Source of the DNA: Cristatella mucedo
Lineage: Eukaryota; Bryozoa; Phylactolaemata; Cristatellidae
Direction: 5' to 3'
DNA length: 64,000 bases
Assembly: GCA_009760855.2 (NCBI GenBank)
Contig: WPIO01000016.1
Location: forward strand, 4,063,001-4,127,000
The notes under the pieces are model-generated. The model did not search any database, was not told where the DNA came from, and was given only the letters and a program-made list of their open reading frames with translations. Of the stretch, positions 58,173-64,000 are shown in pieces. The stretch's first letter is position 1. The number at the start of each line of letters is the position of its first letter. The position numbers and the translations under genes were made by a program.

Positions 58173-58690
58173 CGACAGGAGAAGATTAGGTCACTCTGAC
58201 ACTCGATAAGCTGCGAGATCTGTAACAGCACTCTTAAACTGTTTGCTCTGACCGAGAAGTGGCTGAAATCAACCAATCGCCTAACCATAGCCGTCGCAAC
58301 GCCGGAAGGGTTTTCTTCTTTTCATGCCCCTTGATTTAGAGGTCGGCTAACTCCGGCCTTTGAGGACTGATGCGGCTTAGCTAGTACTCCACTCCGGCCG
58401 GCCTAACGCCCCCCTTGTTGCTTATTGTTGGGTCCGGCCTACTTGAACTGAGGCGGTTTTTTGCCCCTTCCATGCAGCTGGTTGCAGCTCAAGCTGTCAC
58501 CCGTTTTAATTCTTAGAACTGATGTCAGGTGCATGTGTGAAACAGGAGCGCCTGACCCGATTGAATGATACATTTCTACCCCTATAATTGCCCCACACAT
58601 CTTTACCACTGTTGCAACTGTTTGCTTGTTTTACTAGCAACGCCCACTCCGCCGCCCTATGGAGTGAGAGTGGTTTCTTCTGGCCTAATT
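58173..58690. other. unassigned spacer
   Basis: GC-rich CCGGCC-containing stretch near 58,340-58,450. Nothing recognised. Confidence 0.45.
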
Positions 58691-58782
58691 TAATAGTAAT
58701 AATAATAATAACACATTTGATTACGCGCCGTAAGAGAAAAACCAATCTCTTTCTAGGCGCTTTACAATTGCTGCAAAGGAAG
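58691..58782 (-). mobile_element. LINE-A tail fragment
   Basis: Minus strand: TTTGCAGCAATTGTAAAGCG, CCTAGAAAGAGATTGG and a poly(ATT) tail. Confidence 0.75.
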
Positions 58783-58844
58783 CCCATATTGTGCCTTTCT
58801 CACCGTCTGAAATTGCCTCGTAGTCCGAAGCGTTTGCCGACCAC

Positions 58845-61640
58845 GGCCTAGATCAATCAAAACTAATGGAGAAGGCAGCGTTGTCACACGTTCCTTCCTA
58901 AATTTCAAATCTTTTTCAACCTTGTCGAAGAAATCTTTTGAATCTCTTGTTTGAAGCAATTCCGACAGGGCGCCGCCAAGGTGGCAGTATTGCCCCACGC
59001 ACCTGTTTCTCTTTTATTTCAGATTTACCTTACCTTATTTCGATTCTTCGTGTACTAAAGTTTCTCTTCCTTGCTCAGGGTAATTTTGAATTCCTTTCGA
59101 AGACTCAACTGATACCTTAAGTGCCGAATTTCGTGCACTGGCTGACTTATTATCACTTGAGGCTCACGGGCCTGAGCCCACTCAGAACAAAGGTCACACA
59201 ATCGACCAAATATAATGCCGAGATTGCATGCCATCGTCTCTTTTCATCGCCAAAATGTGCACATCTGAATAATTAAAAATCTCATGTAGTCTAACATACT
59301 GTGCCATCTCTTGCATTTAAAATAATTTACTAATCACGAAACCTCAAGACTATTGATGTTGATACTGACCGAACGAAACTGTCATTTTATCCCATGCAGC
59401 TAAACCTTCAGGCCGTCATCGCTGTTAAAATGCTACAATACGACACTAGCCGAAATTCTTGACGATTGTGTACGTCCGACTAAGCGCACTGTGCGTCCTT
59501 GCTCAGATGGCCAATTGATTGCAGAGCTAGTACTACTGAGCACAAGCTCGAGCAAGCATGCAGAAAATGACGACTGATCACCTGATAGACTGGCACGCGA
59601 AGAGTAGCATACATCATACCAATCTATCTTCACAAAGTCCACGTCCAGTTTCTATAAAAGAAAATATCGTTGAATCACAGATGCATAATAAAGTGCCGCT
59701 GTTGTCTACCAAGCAGCGGCGACTTAACCGCTCCCATGTTAGCTCCTAGCCTAGCGATCATTATTTTAGCAGACCGATTATCTAGCTTCATTGTCAGTAA
59801 GATAGACAAGATCAGAGGTTCCATCCCTAAAGAGGCTGCATCTTCACTACAATGTCCTCCTACAGCAACATGCTCAAAACACCCCTTTCACCAATAAATT
59901 GCACCATCTCAATATCTGCATTCAAGCCTCAAACTCGTGACGTCATCGGAAACAAATCGCTCTGTCAAAGAACATTTCTTGCTCTCGAGACACTGTTCCC
60001 ACACTGCTACTTATGCGATGCATAAATCTGCTGCTGCTATGCATAACCAGTGTAATAAATATGTCCGTAGCCTCAAATCGTGTCTCTGCATCTTTCAAAA
60101 AGCTGCGATTAGGCTTCTAATTAAGACAGCAACACTAGAACAATAGAACCAACACAACTTCTGTGCAGTCTCCCTTCTGCCGTTCGTATCAAAGATGTTT
60201 GAATGAGTATTCGAAGACCAGCTAAACTCTTAAAGTCAAAATCAAATTGCTGAATTCAAACTTTTAAATTAAAATCAAGTTAACTGTAAAACTAGCAAGT
60301 AAGTTGCCGTCTAGTTTTAGAGCTAATCCATTACTGGGTCGGATTTCTTTCTGGTTTACTTAAGTAAGGTCTCCCTGCTAGTTTTGCTTGATCTATTAGC
60401 AGCGTTTGACACACTAATAATCCAAATTCACTCTACAGCTTTTCACATCGTCTGGGCATCACTAGCACTGCGTTGCATGGAAGAATCCAGAGTATTGATG
60501 TGAACGGAGAAAGATCATCCGAGCAACTTATAAAGTACGAAATACTCCAGGGCTCCTTGCTCGGTCCCGTTCTTTTCACAATTTATGCTCTCTCTCTCTC
60601 TTGCCGAAGTGATCGCCAAGCTCAATCTAGGCTTCACTTTTGTGAAAACGTTACTCATACATAATTGTGCTGTGATCACTTCCATTCTTCAAGAATGTCA
60701 AACTCATTTAATTTCCTCTTTGAATGTATATCTGACATCCGAACATGATGAAAGGAAACTTACGTTAAATGATGATTGCATTCGATAGGGAAACTACTGG
60801 GACTCAGATGTTATAAAAACCTAACGCTAAAACTCGGCTCTGCTGCCATATATACTTATACATCTGCTAGCATCTGCCATAAATATAGGTGTCATGCTGT
60901 CAAGGCGATCTAATATTAAACTAATCAAATATCCACAGTCAAGTGTGCCTACTATCTGCTACGTAAAATAGCAAGATTTCGGGCATGCTTAGCCAAGGAA
61001 AATTCATTCAATTTGGTCCATGCTCTTGTCATACACCGCACCAACTTGTCGAAATTCACTGCTTTCCTTCCCTCGGCCTAAACATTCAGGAGCCTGCAGT
61101 TAGCATATTCTAGCTAGAATTGCCGGTCGTGAGCATCGCAGTTGCAACATTCCACCACATCTCGCCGATCTGAGCTGGTTCCCAAGGAAGCAGCCAATCG
61201 GTTTCAAGGTTTTCTTGTTCAATTGCATGTCCCTTTTTTATTGGGCTCTATCCCATTTATCAGATCAACTCCAATTCAGCCAAGGCATCGTAGTAACCAC
61301 TCTTCTGAATCAAGTTGTTTAGATATACCTCAAACAAACCTGAAGTCTTTTGGAGACCGTGCATTTAGTTCTTCTGCTCCCAAAGCTTGGAACATACTCC
61401 AGGCTGATTTTACGGCATCCTCTGACATGACTACATTAAAAAAAGAAGCTTTAAACGCACCATCTTTTTTCTCACAGAGGTTGCTTACTCCTCGTGATAT
61501 ATTCTTTGCGTGCTTTTTCATGCTGACACCATGCAAGTTATCATTAACCATGCGGCCATGATTTAAATACAGCATCTATGATGTGCATACAAAGAGATTA
61601 AGTTCTCTGAAGGTGATATGTAAATTTATTATTGCTGACG
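58845..61640 (+). mobile_element. old LINE-A copy, almost full span, heavily degraded
   Basis: Runs about 2.8 kb in element order. The endonuclease remnant has GTLSAEFRALADLLSLEAH-like frames and GHTIDQI. The linker shows a KRTVRP..DG match. The RT shows LLAAFDTLI and GSLLGPVLFTIYALS; YADD is lost. The C-terminus has GDRAFSSSAPKAWN, and a decayed hairpin/ATT end follows. Many stops and indels: an ancient copy. Confidence 0.8.
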
Positions 61641-61764
61641 GTATTATTGCCGAATGCTTCAAGGGTCCGCATGATCGGCAGCTATTTAAATCTATAAAAT
61701 CTGACATTTCTCACTAATTTATTACCTAACCCTTTTAGAACTGCGTTAGCGATATCCAGGTAGG

Positions 61765-62080
61765 CATATCTCAAGGAGCTCCTGGAAGAAGCTGTGGTCA
61801 ATTGTGTCAAGTGCTGAGAGATCTGTTTGAAAGAGATCCATCTGGATAAGCCTTGTTGAGAAGGTCAATCTTCGACCCGAAGCTAAGCAGCTTCTGTGGA
61901 ATGGTTAGCTATATATTCTTATTGGAACTTTCCTGTAAAGATCAGACGAGCTTTTTCAATCGTATAGCGGCTGTGCCACAACTAGTTTTCAGTTTTGTGT
62001 GGTAGCAATGGCAGAAAGAAGGACGCATAAAAGAGCTGGTTAGGTTCTCCTGATCTAGAGTTGGCATCGTACGTTGAGTG
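61765..62080 (-). mobile_element. LINE RT fragment, minus strand
   Basis: On the minus strand it reads as an RT segment from the TLDQENLT-type start to a TLDTIDHSFFQELLE motif (compare FDTIDHKVLLERL). It is diverged from family A and could be family B or a third lineage. Confidence 0.65.
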
Positions 62081-62084
62081 CCCC

Positions 62085-63240
62085 GGCAAGCTATATTTTT
62101 AGCGCAAAATGAACTAACCGTTAACCGCCTACATATTTACGATATTTCATTTGGTAAATTGCGACTCGTCTGGGCACCTCGTGAGGAGAAGTATTTTGGC
62201 AGGATACAGTGAATTAGTGATCTTAACATTCTCGGAGTCGAATTTATCATTTAGCTTTTATTTCGATACATATTTGTGTTAATGATGAAAGAGAAGAGGA
62301 TAGCATAAAAATATGGCGCTGCAGTCCGACGGGAAGGGGATGGGAGCGATATGATAAAGTCTCTAAGGGTTTCCATGCTACCCCCGAAAAATGTGGAGAA
62401 ATCCGAAAAGTCTCCTTCAGTTTGGAACTTGTGCATGTAACTGTAACCTTACATCTGAATGTAAATATATATGTACTGTGTTCATTCCTACGATTATTAT
62501 CTGCAAGTATGTGTATGCACGTTTAAATGTAGATGCATAGAAAAGACTATTTAAAGATATTTTACTCCAAATAGTATGTATATATACATTCCTTTACTCA
62601 AAGACCCTGTGATGATGCAAAATTGTTCAACTCAATGGATTTTGTTTTGATATAAAGCCCATTACTATCCTAAAATGCGGCTGATTCTTTGAATTATTGT
62701 TACTGTTGGTAAATCGTTCGTCAAGTTGAATGACAAGTTTCTCTGCCTAGCATAACCGCGAAGTGCCGACGATGTGGTTATCAAGTAGAGATGGAGCAGA
62801 CATCCTACTATTCACGCCTTCCGAAATATCTACTCATCTGCATATCGCACCAAAAAAAAGCGCCAGCCTGTAATCTTTTGAAATTCGCTGATAAGTAAGT
62901 ACGTGCTTGGTTTGCTCACTCGCAGCAAACGTACGCTAGGCGCCATTCCGAGATCGTGTTGGTGAGTATCCATCTTCCTCTCTTAAATCGACGTCGATTA
63001 AACGCTTATAGATATAATGCGGAGGCATTGAAAAAAAATAAAATCACTCGATTTGCAATTAAAATAATAAGCAGCATTTAAGAAGCAGTAAGCGGCCTAT
63101 CGTCGGCTCCGCACGGTCACAAGTGGTTTCAAATCGTCTGTTCCGACCAACCAGCAGAGCGCCACTCAATAACAATGGCGGTCTGCTAAGTCGGCCGGAT
63201 ATGGACTGAAATTCAGTATTTGCGGCTTTTGAATCGTAGC
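62085..63240. other. unassigned AT-rich spacer
   Basis: No gene or repeat recognised. Confidence 0.5.
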
Positions 63241-63242
63241 GG

Positions 63243-63770
63243 CTATGAAACCGGTCGTGTGGCAATCTGCGGACTTACGTAGTATAACAGCCGAGGTGAA
63301 GTAATAGCCCGGGAGTAGTGTCCCGGAAGTTGAGCTAAGTTGTAGTTTCTTCGACTCTTACGCTGAGAGCTGCTGTACGCCGTGCCCTGGTTTTGGATGC
63401 CGCCGTCGCAGCCGCCGTCGTAGCACTCTGTCGCTGTCGAATAGACGCATCTGCACTCCCTGAATATTTGGCTCTTTTTATAGGTTTTGGCGCTCGGCGC
63501 TGTGTTCAATTTGGTCGCCAATGCTGGCTGCCGTGCAATGGGGCGTACATGCTGTGCCTGCAATCCTGGGCTTCTTATCGTCGACCTTGGTCCAGTCAAT
63601 CTAGTGGGTGTCGCTAGACATCCAGTAGCCAGGACAGCAAAGATCTCTTGCAAGCTCCAGACCGATATCGTTAGTCCAGGGTCAAACTTTGTTCTTAACA
63701 CTAAAGAAGTAGAACAGAACAGAGGGAGAACACTCACCTTGCAGGATGCTGGCTTGCTATCTCGAATCAT
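63243..63770 (-). CDS. open frame, possible 5' exons of a minus-strand gene
   Basis: A 175-codon minus-strand frame. It contains a good GTGAGT donor (minus strand, near 63,733) and a GTAAGT donor (near 63,275, after LLYY). These suggest exon ends, but the frame is not supported by a recognised family. The plus strand also has a 119-codon frame (63,487-63,846), so coding direction is uncertain. Confidence 0.25.
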   Translation of the reverse strand: MIRDSKPASCKVSVLPLFCSTSLVLRTKFDPGLTISVWSLQEIFAVLATGCLATPTRLTGPRSTIRSPGLQAQHVRPIARQPALATKLNTAPSAKTYKKSQIFRECRCVYSTATECYDGGCDGGIQNQGTAYSSSQRKSRRNYNLAQLPGHYSRAITSPRLLYYVSPQIATRPVS

Positions 63771-64000
63771 TGCTCAATTTTGGCCACTGTTCCTGCTCCC
63801 TCGTTGGATCAGGGCAGCATCGAGTTGGTCCATCAATGCAATTTGAAATCATCGATGCTGAGATTTGTTTAATCTTTTTACGACGCAGTCTGCCTTGATC
63901 TACAACCTGGCTCTGCTGACAGCCTCGTTACACTCATTGATGTGGTAAACATAAGCATGGTCTAGACGAGTAAAGTTCCCTTAATAGTTCGTGTCCAAGT

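Overview
This window is animal (metazoan) genomic DNA. It has split genes with GT-AG introns, no operon structure, long dinucleotide microsatellites, tRNA-derived SINEs, and many LINE fragments. The LINE reverse transcriptases look like the CR1/L2/Rex part of the jockey superfamily. I infer an invertebrate, but cannot name a phylum.

Host genes are few. At the left edge (about 1-5,645, plus strand) is the 3' end of an abnormal-spindle (ASPM/asp) gene. Its last three exons, and probably the one before them, join in a consistent reading phase. They encode the C-terminal ARM-like domain and the stop codon, and an AATAAA signal follows. At about 48.5-55.2 kb (plus strand) is a set of exon candidates. 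The first two resemble the C-terminal part of the Fanconi anaemia protein FANCD2 (moderate to low confidence). A GC-rich stretch at 44.8-45.7 kb could be a promoter or CpG-rich first exon. Two very short possible first exons lie near 9.4 and 10.05 kb.

Most of the rest is retroelement debris. LINE family A has an endonuclease with GDFN and SDH motifs and an RT with [19 protein letters not shown] and YADD. Its 3' UTR ends in a hairpin (AAAGCGCC/GGCGCTTT) followed by (ATT)n. It occurs about 20 times on both strands, from 50-bp tails to a 2.8-kb degraded copy. Two young copies (36,548-37,824 and 42,571-44,120) are nearly identical and each sits inside an older family A copy, with short target-site duplications. 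LINE family B has a different 3' end, a tail of TTACAT-like repeats, and at least seven remnants. A tRNA-derived SINE family occurs four times. A separate SINE at 3,722-3,870 carries a family A-like tail.

Layout: 1-5.7 kb ASPM 3' exons with repeat-filled introns; 5.7-7.4 kb GA microsatellite and a degenerate ~170-bp satellite; 7.4-15.7 kb mostly unrecognised AT-rich DNA with small tandem repeats; 15.7-23.2 kb LINE-A copies; 23.6-27.1 kb LINE-B and a diverged duplication; 27-36 kb mostly unrecognised, with a 169-bp tandem repeat; 36-44.5 kb nested LINEs; 44.8-55.2 kb GC-rich island and FANCD2-like exons; 55.6-62.1 kb further LINE-A and LINE-B copies; 62.1-64 kb unassigned. The most notable points are the stacked LINE insertions, a LINE/inverted-tail junction shared by two loci, and direct signs of LINE sequence seeding micro- and minisatellites.
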